A stretch of DNA of 50,197 nucleotides from Rhodobacteraceae bacterium UBA2776 (GTDB lineage Bacteria; Pseudomonadota; Alphaproteobacteria; Rhodobacterales; Rhodobacteraceae): positions 1-50,197 of the forward strand of contig DEIK01000015.1 of NCBI GenBank assembly GCA_002352425.1, read 5' to 3'. Every line of letters begins with the position of its first letter. The first letter of the stretch is position 1. The translations under genes were made by a program, and so were the position numbers. A model generated the notes under the pieces. It saw nothing but the letters and a program-made list of their open reading frames with translations. It made no database searches and was not told where the DNA came from. Below are positions 33,987 through 42,817 of the stretch, piece by piece.

Positions 33987-35114
33987 TTAACGTTTATAAG
34001 TGGATGGCCGGAATGGCATATCAGCCACGGTGGCGGGCAATCGTTTGCCCCGCACCTCGGCGTAAATGGTGTTGCCAGTGGCGGCATGTTCAGTCGTGAC
34101 ATAGCCCATAGACATCGGGCGTTCGATGGTTGGGCCAAAGGCACCGGATGTGATCTCGCCAATCGTGGTGTCGCTGGTTTCATCAGCAAACAACAAGGTG
34201 TGCGCTCGCATCGGGGCGCGCCCGTCAGGCAAGATGCCAACCCGTCGCCGCGCCGCGCCATTTTCAAGTTCATTCAAAATGCGGTCGGCGCCAGGAAATC
34301 CGCCTGCCCGCTCGCCACCGTTGCGACGCACCTTTTGGATGGCCCATTCGATTGCGCCTTCAACAGGGCTGGTGGTCTCGTCGATGTCGTTGCCGTAAAG
34401 GCACAGACCCGCCTCCAGCCGCAGACTGTCACGCGCACCAAGGCCGATCGGCTCGACCCCGTCGGTTGCCAGTAAAGCGCGGGCAAAGGCAGCTGCCTGA
34501 TCATTGCTGACCGAAACCTCATAGCCATCTTCGCCAGAGTAGCCAGATCGTGAAACCCAAAGGTCGCCAAAATCAGAGCCGACAATGGCCACGTCCATGA
34601 ATTTCATTTCGGCCACTGGCGCAATGGCGGCAAGTACAGCTTCGGCCAATGGCCCCTGCAGTGCCAATAGCGCGCGATCCTCGATCACTTCGATTTCGCA
34701 CATGTCAGACAGGTTCGCTTGCATATGTGCAATGTCAGCGCCTTTGCAGGCCGCATTGACCACCACAAACAAATGATCGCCGCGATTGGCAACCATCAAG
34801 TCATCGGTGATGCCGCCCGCGTCATTGGTGAACATTGCATAGCGTTGGCGCCCTTCTTTCAGCGCCAGCAGTGACACAGGCACAAGGCTTTCGAGTGCCA
34901 AAGCCGCATCTGCCACATCGCCAGATTTGGGCCGCAAGAGGACTTGCCCCATGTGGCTGACATCAAACAGTCCAGCGGATGTGCGGGTGTGGATGTGCTC
35001 TTTCATCACGCCAAGCGGATATTGCACGGGCATATCGTAGCCCGCGAAAGGCACCATTTTAGCACCCAATTCCACATGTATATCATAAAGACCGGTTCGT
35101 TTTAGGTCAGACAT
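33987..35114 (-). CDS. gcvT: glycine cleavage system aminomethyltransferase, T protein
   Basis: A 375-residue tetrahydrofolate-dependent aminomethyltransferase: TGLYDIHVELGAKMVPFAGY and MPVQYPLGVMKEHIHTRTSA at the N terminus, GLFDVSHMGQV, and YSGEDGYEVSVSNDQAA in the folate region, all as in GcvT. It releases ammonia and forms methylenetetrahydrofolate. First gene after the riboswitch, about 75 bases downstream of it. The gcvH gene follows after 21 bases. Confidence 0.96.
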   Translation of the reverse strand: MSDLKRTGLYDIHVELGAKMVPFAGYDMPVQYPLGVMKEHIHTRTSAGLFDVSHMGQVLLRPKSGDVADAALALESLVPVSLLALKEGRQRYAMFTNDAGGITDDLMVANRGDHLFVVVNAACKGADIAHMQANLSDMCEIEVIEDRALLALQGPLAEAVLAAIAPVAEMKFMDVAIVGSDFGDLWVSRSGYSGEDGYEVSVSNDQAAAFARALLATDGVEPIGLGARDSLRLEAGLCLYGNDIDETTSPVEGAIEWAIQKVRRNGGERAGGFPGADRILNELENGAARRRVGILPDGRAPMRAHTLLFADETSDTTIGEITSGAFGPTIERPMSMGYVTTEHAATGNTIYAEVRGKRLPATVADMPFRPSTYKR

Positions 35115-35190
35115 TTATCGCCCCTTATCCATTAACCGGCTTGGAAACCATCCGGCATCAATCCAACAACCTATCGGTTGCCCTTTGATG

Positions 35191-35347
35191 CCCCCTCTGT
35201 CCTGATGCCTGAGATCGCTATCCCTTCGGCGGGCGCATGTGGCGCCTCTCTCCAGAGTGTCGTTGTGTCAATCACGGTCCTTTGGGCCTGAGAGTTTAGC
35301 GGGGCGCATGCTCCTTCGGCACTGGTGTTCACCAGATTCTCCCGATG
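35191..35347 (-). promoter_or_regulatory. tandem glycine riboswitch
   Basis: On the minus strand two aptamer-like units follow each other upstream of gcvT. The first has GGGAGAATCTGGTG, TGCCGAAGGAGC and CTCTCAGGCCCAAAGGACC; the second has CTCTGGAGAGAGGC, GCCGAAGGGATAGC and ATCTCAGGCATCAGGACAGA. GCCGAAGG and CTCAGGC..AGGAC are the conserved glycine-binding core. Glycine binding is known to raise gcv expression in such systems. Confidence 0.95.
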
Positions 35348-35427
35348 CTGACAGCGGTACGATAAACCAGCCCTGACAACCAAGCAAGGGGTTGTATTCA
35401 TCTGCATACAAATGCCAAATTTAGGAT

Positions 35428-35988
35428 ATGAACGATCCGTTTTTCTTCGGCTATGGCTCGCTGGTAAACCGCGACACCCACAATTACGCGCAAGCCCAGC
35501 CTGCGCAAATCAGCGGATGGAGGCGCGCCTGGCGGCGCTCGCACAGCCGTGACATTTGTTATTTGACGGCGGTGCCGGATGCTGATTCCCTGATTGACGG
35601 GTTGATTGCGGCCGTACCAAACAACGATTGGGCTGCTTTGGATATTCGCGAACGTGCCTATTTGCGCCGCGACGCAACCCATCAGGTGCGTCACGAAATG
35701 AATCATGACCCCGAGGTGGCGGTTTACGCGATCAAAGCCGACGCGCATCATCCTCCTACTGCTCAAAACCCGATTTTGCTGTCCTATCTGGACGTGGTTG
35801 TGCAGGGTTATCTGACGGAATTTGGCGAGGCAGGTGTGGCGCGGTTTTTTGAAACAACAGATGGCTGGGGTGGACCAATCCTGAATGATCGCGCTGACCC
35901 GATCTATCCGCGGGCGCAAATATTGAGCCCTGCGGAATCTGCATTGGTCGACCAACTGCTGGCTGGCGTCACACCAAAATGGCCCTGA
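35428..35988 (+). CDS. gamma-glutamylcyclotransferase family protein
   Basis: A 186-residue protein with the substrate-binding FFFGYGSLVNRDTHNYAQAQ, WRRAWRRS and an acidic catalytic candidate in DIRERAYLRRD. These proteins turn gamma-glutamyl compounds such as glutathione products into 5-oxoproline. The family is sure; whether it is ChaC-like or another branch is not. It is divergent from the gcv riboswitch region. Confidence 0.85.
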   Translation: MNDPFFFGYGSLVNRDTHNYAQAQPAQISGWRRAWRRSHSRDICYLTAVPDADSLIDGLIAAVPNNDWAALDIRERAYLRRDATHQVRHEMNHDPEVAVYAIKADAHHPPTAQNPILLSYLDVVVQGYLTEFGEAGVARFFETTDGWGGPILNDRADPIYPRAQILSPAESALVDQLLAGVTPKWP

Positions 35989-36026
35989 CCGTGGGCGCAT
36001 TCGCCAGGGTCAGGCCCTATTTAAAC

Positions 36027-36520
36027 ATGTTGAGTTCTATCTTGAGCGGCGCCCCACTTTGGGTCTGGCCTCTGCTCGCCATATTGATTTTCTTCGGCCT
36101 AATGGCCACGCGCGCCTGATCCACCCCCACCTTACCGATTTATCTGTTGCCGCTGCTTGGTTTGTTACCGCTAAATACCGTCAACTCATTGCAGGGCGCT
36201 AGCGCGTTATGGATTGTGTTTGCGGCAACCTATCTGCTTGGCACCCTTTTGGGGTTTGGTTTCCAACGACGTGTTATCGGCAAAAAGTCCGCTGGGCGTG
36301 TCACTTTAAAGGCCGAATGGCTCACCTTCGTTGCGGTAATGATTGTTTTTGGATGAATTTTGCTGGCGGCGTGGTGAGTGCCATTTCACCAAACACCTAT
36401 GCCTCAACCGGGTTTCACATCGCGTTTACAAGTATTGTTGGCGTGGCGGCTGGGTCGTTCATTGGTCGGGCGCTGCGGGTATTTTTAACCATCTCTGAGC
36501 CGAAACCGTTAGCGCGGTGA
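36027..36520 (+). pseudogene. broken DUF6622-like membrane protein gene
   Basis: Three consecutive pieces read as one membrane protein: MLSSILSGAPLWVWPLLAIL, ending ATRA at an in-frame TGA (36117); the same frame continues STPTLPIYLLPLLGLLPLNT to KAEWLTFVAVMIVF; then a one-base shift at the T-run 36346-36350 gives WMNFAGGVVSAISPNTYAST and ends FIGRALRVFLT. Restoring one T and an Arg codon gives one ~165-residue protein with about four helices, resembling DUF6622. The ribosome site is poor. Lesions look recent because sequence elsewhere is well kept. Its 3' end overlaps the ArsR gene by about 106 bases on the other strand. Confidence 0.7.
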
Positions 36521-36774
36521 AAGAGTTGCGCGGCGTCAATCGACAACCATGTCTCGCGTCCGATTTGTTTACGATTCAAAATCCCGCCCTGATACATAAA
36601 GCGCAGATGATGCGTCAGGGTGGAAACCTTCAGACCACTTTCGACCTGCAGCGCACCAAATGGCAAACCGTTGGGTGCGTGGCGCAGTAATATTTCACAA
36701 AGCATTTGGCGGCGGCGGTGGGACAAGGCCGTAAAAAATGCGGCGTTGTCTTCTTGGGCTTTGGTAGGCGTCAT
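36415..36774 (-). CDS. ArsR-type winged-helix transcriptional regulator
   Basis: A 119-residue regulator. The recognition region is AALSHRRRQML-like (FFTALSHRRRQMLCEILLRH) with SGLKVSTLTHHLRFMYQGGI and LNRKQIGRETWLSIDAAQ (wing). It has a single cysteine, so a classical arsenic/metal site is unlikely. The start at 36774 has AAAGGAG seven bases upstream; the frame continues 26 codons further. The C-terminal ~35 residues run antisense into the broken DUF6622 gene and may be an extension. A perfect palindrome (36846-36871) lies 72 bases upstream and is probably its operator. Confidence 0.85.
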   Translation of the reverse strand: MTPTKAQEDNAAFFTALSHRRRQMLCEILLRHAPNGLPFGALQVESGLKVSTLTHHLRFMYQGGILNRKQIGRETWLSIDAAQLFHRANGFGSEMVKNTRSARPMNDPAATPTILVNAM

Positions 36775-36845
36775 GATCGCTCCTTTGGGGTTCGTACGGT
36801 TGGTGATTTCCAAAATATTCTTCACGTTTAGGCAGCCCCATAACG

Positions 36846-36871
36846 TTTCCACTATTCCGGAATAGTGGAAA
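36846..36871. promoter_or_regulatory. perfect 26-bp palindrome, probable ArsR operator
   Basis: TTTCCACTATTCC (36846-36858) is followed directly by its exact complement GGAATAGTGGAAA (36859-36871), with no spacer. It lies upstream of the ArsR-type gene and about 190 bases before the divergent U32 gene. A dyad of this type suits a dimeric winged-helix repressor and probable autoregulation. Confidence 0.8.
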
Positions 36872-37057
36872 TGATTTGAAGAATCGTTAACTCATCCAAT
36901 CGTAGAAAAATGCAAAGGAGTGCCCATCGATTCTCCCTTGATATCAACACCCGGAAAAACAAAACCTTCCTTGACCACCCCCTAACATTCCCCAATTGGC
37001 AATCGACAAAAACCCGTGTAAAAGTCCCCATCACCCCTAATCATAAAGTCGCGCGAA

Positions 37058-38713
37058 ATGACCCAACACCGTTCCGAACTCCTGATGCCCGCAGGCAACC
37101 TGCGAAAGCTCAAAATGGCAATCCTTTACGGGGCCGACGCGGTTTACCTTGGCACACCTGACATGTCTTTACGTACCAAATCGCAGTTCTCACTTGAGGA
37201 TGTGATTGAAGGCGTCGAGTTTTGTCACAGCCATGGCAAACGCGCCTATCTCACGCTGAACCTGTTTTCGCACAACAAGGATGTGCCCAAACTTGAGGAG
37301 TACATTGAAACCGTGCGCAAGGTAAAACCCGACGGGTTGATCATCGCCGATCCTGGCGTATTCCAATACGTCAAAACCCACGCCCCCGAATTGCCGCTGC
37401 ACATCTCGACCCAGTCCAATGTTTCATCCTACCTTTCGGTGAATTTCTGGCACGATCTGGGGGCAGAACTGGTGGTGATGGCCCGCGAAGTTTCCTTTGG
37501 CGAGCTGACCGAAATCCGGGAAAAATGCCCTGATATCAAGATCGAAGCCTTTGTACATGGCGCCATGTGCATGACCTATTCAGGACGCTGTTTGCTGTCC
37601 AATTTCATGGCCGAACGCGGCGCCAATCAAGGGAATTGCGCCAACTCTTGCCGTTGGAACTATAAATTCCGCATGCGCATGAAAGACGGCACCCATCAAG
37701 AATTGCACATCACGGATGACAACTACGACATGTTCGAATTCCTCCTGGAGGAAGGCTGCCGCCCTGGTGAATTACTGCCTATCGAGGAAGACGAGCGCGG
37801 ATCTTACATCTTGAATTCCAAAGACCTGTGCATCATGCCCAAACTCGACGAATATCTGCGCATCGGCGTCGACAGCCTCAAGGTCGAGGGGCGCGGCAAA
37901 TCTGAATATTATTGCGCTGTGGTGGCCCGCGCCTACCGCATGGCGATCGACGATTATTACGCCGACCCCAAAGGCTGGACGCCGGAAAAATACATGCAGG
38001 AACTCGAGTCCGTAGGCAACCGCGGTTACACACTGGCCTTCCATAATGGCCGTTTGGACAACACCGCCCATAATTACGAGCACACAGCTGCCATCGCACA
38101 ATGGGAATACGCCGGCGTGGTCACAGGCGTCACCGAGGACGCGCTGCTGATTGATGTAAAAAACAAACTGGAAGCTGGCGAAGTGCTGGAGTTCATCTCG
38201 CCCGTCACCCGTGAGCCGGTTTTGCTGCGGCTCTATGAATTTGAAATTGCGGACACAGGCGAGAAACGCGACGTAATCCACGGCGGCACACGCACCACGA
38301 TCCGTATTCCGTTTTCCCTGTTCGACCATGAAGACGCCACAGACATCCGCGCGCGTTTTCCTGAATTTTCCGTTATGCGCAAGGAACGCGCACTGACCGA
38401 AGATCAATGGGCACGCATCAAGCTGGACAAGCTGACACAGGGCATTGAAACCACCGGCAAACCCAATGACAAGGCCTACACCAAACGCCGCGATGAGCTG
38501 GTCGAGGCTATCGGTGACGGGGCCGAAACCCGGCGTTTCAAAACCAATCGCGTTGGGGTGGATGGCTGCTGTGGCAAAGGTTGCAATGGCTGCATGATGT
38601 TCTGGGAAGACCCCATTTACGCCAAGGCCCGCGGCATGGTTTTGCAGCGCAAACAAGGCGAGATGCTCACCCGCGCCGAGGCGACCGAACTTAAGCTACC
38701 CGCTGCGGAATAG
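37058..38713 (+). CDS. U32 peptidase-family protein (TrhP/YegQ-like)
   Basis: A 551-residue protein. The N-terminal PAGNLRKLKMAILYGADAVY, LTLNLFSHNKDVPKLEEYI and the U32 signature EAFVHGAMCMTYSGRCLLSN with NQGNCANSCRW are clear. Enterobacterial YegQ/TrhP is needed for tRNA uridine-34 hydroxylation; most U32 proteins use Cys clusters tied to Fe-S. The C terminus adds a cysteine group near residues 505-513 (DGCCGKGCNGCMMFWEDP), which I associate with the longer alphaproteobacterial form. A weak ribosome site precedes the ATG. The convergent Hint gene follows. Confidence 0.88.
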   Translation: MTQHRSELLMPAGNLRKLKMAILYGADAVYLGTPDMSLRTKSQFSLEDVIEGVEFCHSHGKRAYLTLNLFSHNKDVPKLEEYIETVRKVKPDGLIIADPGVFQYVKTHAPELPLHISTQSNVSSYLSVNFWHDLGAELVVMAREVSFGELTEIREKCPDIKIEAFVHGAMCMTYSGRCLLSNFMAERGANQGNCANSCRWNYKFRMRMKDGTHQELHITDDNYDMFEFLLEEGCRPGELLPIEEDERGSYILNSKDLCIMPKLDEYLRIGVDSLKVEGRGKSEYYCAVVARAYRMAIDDYYADPKGWTPEKYMQELESVGNRGYTLAFHNGRLDNTAHNYEHTAAIAQWEYAGVVTGVTEDALLIDVKNKLEAGEVLEFISPVTREPVLLRLYEFEIADTGEKRDVIHGGTRTTIRIPFSLFDHEDATDIRARFPEFSVMRKERALTEDQWARIKLDKLTQGIETTGKPNDKAYTKRRDELVEAIGDGAETRRFKTNRVGVDGCCGKGCNGCMMFWEDPIYAKARGMVLQRKQGEMLTRAEATELKLPAAE

Positions 38714-38743
38714 CGCAGTAACGAAAGTGGCAAAGCCGCTCCC

Positions 38744-39790
38744 CTAGCAGGCAATCAAGCATCTGGGGACGGGGCGCGGCGCTTCCATATCAGTCAACCC
38801 CATGGCGACAGCCAACACGCGCGCTTGCTTGAAACTCAGGTCCATCCGTGCAACTTGCCCCTTCTCTTTCTCATATTGCCTTTTGAGCTGAGGGAGATAC
38901 TGCGCCACCTCGGCTTTGGCCTCGGGGCTCAAGCGGGCAAGCGCAATATCCCCTAAAAACAAGCTTTCACATGGGACATTTTCAGCCAAAAGCACCTCAT
39001 GGTCCGGCAGTAAAATATGGTGATAGGTCACCTCTCGCCGTGTCTCGATAAAGATACTGGTTCCGTTGATCAGGGCTTTTGCAGGCGCGAACACCTCACG
39101 TTGACCAAAATACAGTTCTGACCACGGTGAAGCGAGCATGATCCGGTGGTTTTGCGACACAGCAAGGCGGCGATCATTGCCGATTGTTCCTGCCTCAAAA
39201 ACCACGGGCGCTGATGCTCCAACCCCAAGCAGCTTTCGTTCCCCAACCCACAAAACGGGGCAATTTCCATTACCAACCGTAGTGACCAACTGCTGGGGTT
39301 TGAGCGTTTCAACCGGCGACAATCCAGTCGGTGTGGCGATCAAGGTGCCCGCTGCAAAGCACACAACGCCAACGGTTTCGGCTGCATTCAAATCGTTGGT
39401 CCAGAACCCATTCGGGCTGGACGGGCCACCACCGTTGGCCCAGTACCATTCTTCCAGATCAAATCCGGGGGTCCAAACCATCTGAAACAGCTCGCCGGTA
39501 TTCGAATTGATGCCCTCAAAAACAATCGCACCTTGCCCTGGTCCCAAATAGTCACTGCGAACAATGACTGCATCCTCCATGTTCCCACCACTGTGACCGG
39601 TCCATGTCAGATCATAAGTCTCGCCAACTTCGAAATAGAACGGTTCACCATCACCAGCATTAGAAGTGATTGTTAGGTTTGCCGTCGAGTCTGGCGGATG
39701 GTCAAAGTAGCTGAACTCGTCAGTCACATCAACATTGCTGCCTGAAGCGGCGGCAAATTCATTATCTTCTGCATAAATCGTAACAGGCAT
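38744..39790 (-). CDS. Hint-domain protein with intact catalytic residues
   Basis: A 348-residue protein. The first ~140 residues are acidic, with repeated Gly/Asn/Thr-rich segments (SNAGDGEPFYFEVGETYDLT) of the kind seen in adhesin-like repeats, without a signal peptide. The Hint_2 domain begins at C144 (CFAAGTLIATPTGLSPVETL) and keeps H215 in VSQNHRIMLA, the residues used for autocatalytic cleavage; LPDHEVLLAENVPCESL follows. It could therefore cleave itself at G143/C144-like junctions, releasing the N-terminal part. GGGAG lies upstream. Secretion would have to be by a type I or other route; not shown. Confidence 0.85.
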   Translation of the reverse strand: MPVTIYAEDNEFAAASGSNVDVTDEFSYFDHPPDSTANLTITSNAGDGEPFYFEVGETYDLTWTGHSGGNMEDAVIVRSDYLGPGQGAIVFEGINSNTGELFQMVWTPGFDLEEWYWANGGGPSSPNGFWTNDLNAAETVGVVCFAAGTLIATPTGLSPVETLKPQQLVTTVGNGNCPVLWVGERKLLGVGASAPVVFEAGTIGNDRRLAVSQNHRIMLASPWSELYFGQREVFAPAKALINGTSIFIETRREVTYHHILLPDHEVLLAENVPCESLFLGDIALARLSPEAKAEVAQYLPQLKRQYEKEKGQVARMDLSFKQARVLAVAMGLTDMEAPRPVPRCLIAC

Positions 39791-39805
39791 ATTTAGCTCC
39801 CAATA

Positions 39806-39820
39806 TTAGCGCGACGCTAA
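39806..39820. promoter_or_regulatory. short palindrome upstream of the 38744 Hint gene
   Basis: TTAGCG-CGA-CGCTAA lies fifteen bases before the Hint start, overlapping its leader; possible operator or RNA hairpin. Nothing further can be said. The remaining 39821-40049 shows no gene. Confidence 0.35.
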
Positions 39821-40049
39821 AGCCTATTGATTTAGACGAGGTGAAGTTATGTATAAAATTGAGTTCATTTTGCCGCGGTCACCCAATGCCTTAAGCCAGC
39901 TTCGGGATATTAAATATCCAACCCACGAAATCAGCGCGCACCGGATAGTCCGATACAGACCATGTCCGCGATAAACGCAAACCGCACGCGGGCAGTATTC
40001 CCCCTGCCCACGTCTAAGGTTTTCGTCAAATGTGTTCGGTGGAATGGCA

Positions 40050-40430
40050 TCATTTCAAAGAGTTAAGACCAAACATATTGCCCTCGGTGTCTTGACACAA
40101 AGTGACCCAGCCAAATTTCCCGATCGAGAACTTTGGACGAACCACGCGGCCACCCGCCTTGGCAACCCGTGCTTCTTGCACGGCGCAATCCTCGACCATG
40201 AAATAGATGACCGTGCCCCCCACACCGGGTGCGGCATGGGGCGACTTTGTCAATGCGCCTGCGGCACCGTAGGCGCTCATGTCAACTGGAAAACTCATCA
40301 TTTGCGCCTCTCCGGTCGGGTCCCCCATCGGCTCAAGCGTTACGCCCAGAACTGCTTCATAAAAAGCCACCGCGCGACTTAGGTCGTTTACGTAGATATC
40401 AAACCATCCAACGGCATTCATCTTTGTCAT
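40050..40430 (-). CDS. VOC family protein
   Basis: A 126-residue glyoxalase/dioxygenase-fold protein: GWFDIYVNDLSRAVAFYEAV opens it, GGTVIYFMVEDCAVQEARVA is central and FGWVTLCQDTEGNMFGLNSL ends it. Such a VOC-AraC pair is common in alphaproteobacteria; the ligand is unknown. The start at 40430 has AAAGGAA upstream; the frame continues 14 codons more. It follows the AraC gene by 68 bases on the same strand. Confidence 0.85.
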   Translation of the reverse strand: MTKMNAVGWFDIYVNDLSRAVAFYEAVLGVTLEPMGDPTGEAQMMSFPVDMSAYGAAGALTKSPHAAPGVGGTVIYFMVEDCAVQEARVAKAGGRVVRPKFSIGKFGWVTLCQDTEGNMFGLNSLK

Positions 40431-40498
40431 ATCGGTTTCCTTTTTGCTGTCGATATGACACCCAACTAGCAAGCCAAATTGACCCTGTATTGTAGATA

Positions 40499-41290
40499 TC
40501 AGACATCAAATTTTCGGGAATACCGGCCTGGCGTGTAACCCGTCGCATTGCGAAATGAATGGATGAAATGGGACTGATCGGCATAAGACCATGTGTCATC
40601 GCCGTTCAACGCCTGCTGCAAACGCAGCACCTTTAGAAAATCATGCGGTGCAAATCCGGTCGTTTGTTTTAGCCTGCGTTGCAACTGGCGGGTCGACAGG
40701 TTTGAAACCTCCGCCATGTCGGCCACTGTTTGGATGTCATCCAGGTGTTGGAATATTTTTTCAACGACTGGGTTCGCCGCAACCAGTTTGCGCAGGATCA
40801 ACATATCGACAAGGTCCGACAAGATCGCCTGCTGATCCAAAAACGCCCCCTGACCAAGCCTGCGGTTTATGTCGATCAACGGCAGCGTGCCGCTATAGGG
40901 CGTCGCCAATGCGCCGTGGCCAATTTGTTCAGGATCGCCCTGCCACACACCGGGCAAAAAACGGATGTTGATAAAGTGAAACACTTTGCCTAAGTTGAAC
41001 TCTTCGGAAGTGGTGCGCAGCTTGGTTACACCAGAGATTTTCGGGTCCAACTGGTTGAAAACAATGTAGGTACAGGCATCGGGCAAAGCATGGAACCGAT
41101 AGTCTTTCGGCAACGGGCCAGCAGTCTTTAACTCCAGAAACCGATGCACGATACCGCGTAAATGGCTTGGTGGCTCCACCTCGACAAACCGCACATCATG
41201 CACAGTTTTTTCTTTGCCGTTTCCCTTTGGATCGTACATGTTTTCTGATTTTCCGATCACTCGTGCAGCTGGCATCTTAAACACAAGCAA
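40499..41290 (-). CDS. AraC family transcriptional regulator
   Basis: Up to 263 residues. The C-terminal part is the AraC DNA-binding region with two helix-turn-helix units (VADMAEVSNLSTRQLQRRLK, then SYADQSHFIHSFRNATGYTP and PGRYSRKFDV). The N-terminal sensor (YRFHALPDACTYIVFNQLDP) resembles the DUF6597 type. Starts at 41275 (ATG) or 41239 (ATG) are possible; none has a strong ribosome site. It probably controls the adjacent VOC gene. Confidence 0.87.
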   Translation of the reverse strand: MLVFKMPAARVIGKSENMYDPKGNGKEKTVHDVRFVEVEPPSHLRGIVHRFLELKTAGPLPKDYRFHALPDACTYIVFNQLDPKISGVTKLRTTSEEFNLGKVFHFINIRFLPGVWQGDPEQIGHGALATPYSGTLPLIDINRRLGQGAFLDQQAILSDLVDMLILRKLVAANPVVEKIFQHLDDIQTVADMAEVSNLSTRQLQRRLKQTTGFAPHDFLKVLRLQQALNGDDTWSYADQSHFIHSFRNATGYTPGRYSRKFDV

Positions 41291-41322
41291 ACAGGTTGCA
41301 AACCGAGCGGCCCGTCGGATGC

Positions 41323-42717
41323 CTAGCGCCGGAAATTAAACAATCTCATCAACCGCGCCTGTCGTTGGAACGGAGATAATTTGTGACCTTTCAGCTCATC
41401 TCTTGAGATCACCCGACGTACCAAAATCACCGCCAAAACCGCGAACACAAACCCACCGAAAGCCTGACCAATCAACACGCCTTTGGCCCCGAACCACATA
41501 CCACCCAATATCACGAACGGGATCGTACCCAAGGTATGTCTGCCCCAGTTGACCAGTGTTGAAAGGAACGGTTGCCCAAGGTTGTTAAAGGCCGCGTTGC
41601 TGACGAAAATCACACCGTTGAAATAGAACGCCAAGGCCAGCGGGCCGCAGAATAAAATAACAATCTCGGCGGTAATGCCATCGGCCTGAAACAGCGCCAC
41701 AATTGGTCCGCGCAGGCCAAACAACAGTGCAGAGACCAATACCGCGACCATAGCGGAAAACGCCAGCCCGCCCCAAAACGCCTGATGCACCCGATCTTTC
41801 AATCCGGCGCCAACATTCTGACCGATGATCGGCCCAATCGCCCCCGAAAGTGCAAACAAGGTGCCAAAGGCTACTGGTGTCAAACGCCCCACGATCGCCA
41901 TCCCGGCAACGGCTTCTTCGCCATAGGCCGCCATCGCGCGGGTCACATAGGCCTGCCCCAAAGGCGTCGCGACTTGGGTTAGGATCGCCGGCATTCCAAT
42001 GGCAAAAATCGCCGCGGAATCCATCCGCATTTCGAACAAGGTCGGGCGGCGCAATCCTCCATAATGCTTGTAGATCGGAATAAGCGCACCCACCCCCATC
42101 GTTATCCGCGCCGCCACGCTGGCAATCGCTGCACCGGTCAATTCCAAATCCAAGCCAAAGATCAAAATCGGATCCAAAATCGCGTTCATCAACCCACCGT
42201 ATATGGTCACCATCATCGCGAGTCTTGCTGCACCATGGGCGCGTAAAATCGCGCCACCGATCATCCCAACCATCAAGAATGGCATACTAGGCACGATGAT
42301 CCGCAGGTAATGCGCGCCCAAAGCCAGCGTATCGCCGCTGGCCCCCAACAGTCGCATTAGCCCATCAACATTTAGCCAGACCACGCCCGCAAAAATCGCC
42401 CCAATCACAACGCCGAATGTCATGGCTGTGGCAGATCTGCGGCGGGCCATTTCGACATCACCAACCCCCAAAGCGCGGGCCACCAAAGCCCCGGCCGCAA
42501 TCGACATGCCAATGCCAAAGCTCGAGGTGAAGAACAGCACCGCTCCGGCGTAACCCACAGCGGCCGCCAGCTCGGCTTTGCCCAGCATCGAGATGAAAAT
42601 CATATCAACCAAGTCGACCAAAAAAATGGCCATCAGCCCGACAGACGCAGTCAACGTCATGACGGAGATATGCTTGAAAATAGGTCCTGTGGTAAATTTA
42701 GGCTGCTCTGTCGTCAC
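41323..42717 (-). CDS. MATE family efflux transporter
   Basis: About 464 residues with twelve predicted membrane helices in two bundles. The N-terminal MTLTASVGLMAIFLVDLVDM-like segment and later GMPAILTQVATPLGQAYVTR and AMVAVLVSALLFGLRGPIVA are typical. It exchanges drugs or metabolites for Na+ or H+. The GTG at 42717 has GGAAAA upstream and starts MTTEQPKFTTG; a TTG four codons earlier is less likely. Substrate unknown. The gltX gene lies upstream on the same strand after 100 bases. Confidence 0.9.
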   Translation of the reverse strand: MTTEQPKFTTGPIFKHISVMTLTASVGLMAIFLVDLVDMIFISMLGKAELAAAVGYAGAVLFFTSSFGIGMSIAAGALVARALGVGDVEMARRRSATAMTFGVVIGAIFAGVVWLNVDGLMRLLGASGDTLALGAHYLRIIVPSMPFLMVGMIGGAILRAHGAARLAMMVTIYGGLMNAILDPILIFGLDLELTGAAIASVAARITMGVGALIPIYKHYGGLRRPTLFEMRMDSAAIFAIGMPAILTQVATPLGQAYVTRAMAAYGEEAVAGMAIVGRLTPVAFGTLFALSGAIGPIIGQNVGAGLKDRVHQAFWGGLAFSAMVAVLVSALLFGLRGPIVALFQADGITAEIVILFCGPLALAFYFNGVIFVSNAAFNNLGQPFLSTLVNWGRHTLGTIPFVILGGMWFGAKGVLIGQAFGGFVFAVLAVILVRRVISRDELKGHKLSPFQRQARLMRLFNFRR

Positions 42718-42817
42718 GCGGTTTTCCAATTCGGTCAGGACGACAGCTTAACCGAACGCGCAATCCGCAACCAGCCCAACAATCACATAAGTCAGGCTGA
42801 GCTTGAACAGAGTCCCG

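Noticed and set aside
33363..34475. A 370-codon plus-strand frame opposite gcvH and gcvT
   Set aside because: Antisense to well-recognised glycine cleavage genes.
37772..38656. A 294-codon minus-strand frame opposite the U32 gene
   Set aside because: Antisense shadow without start signals.
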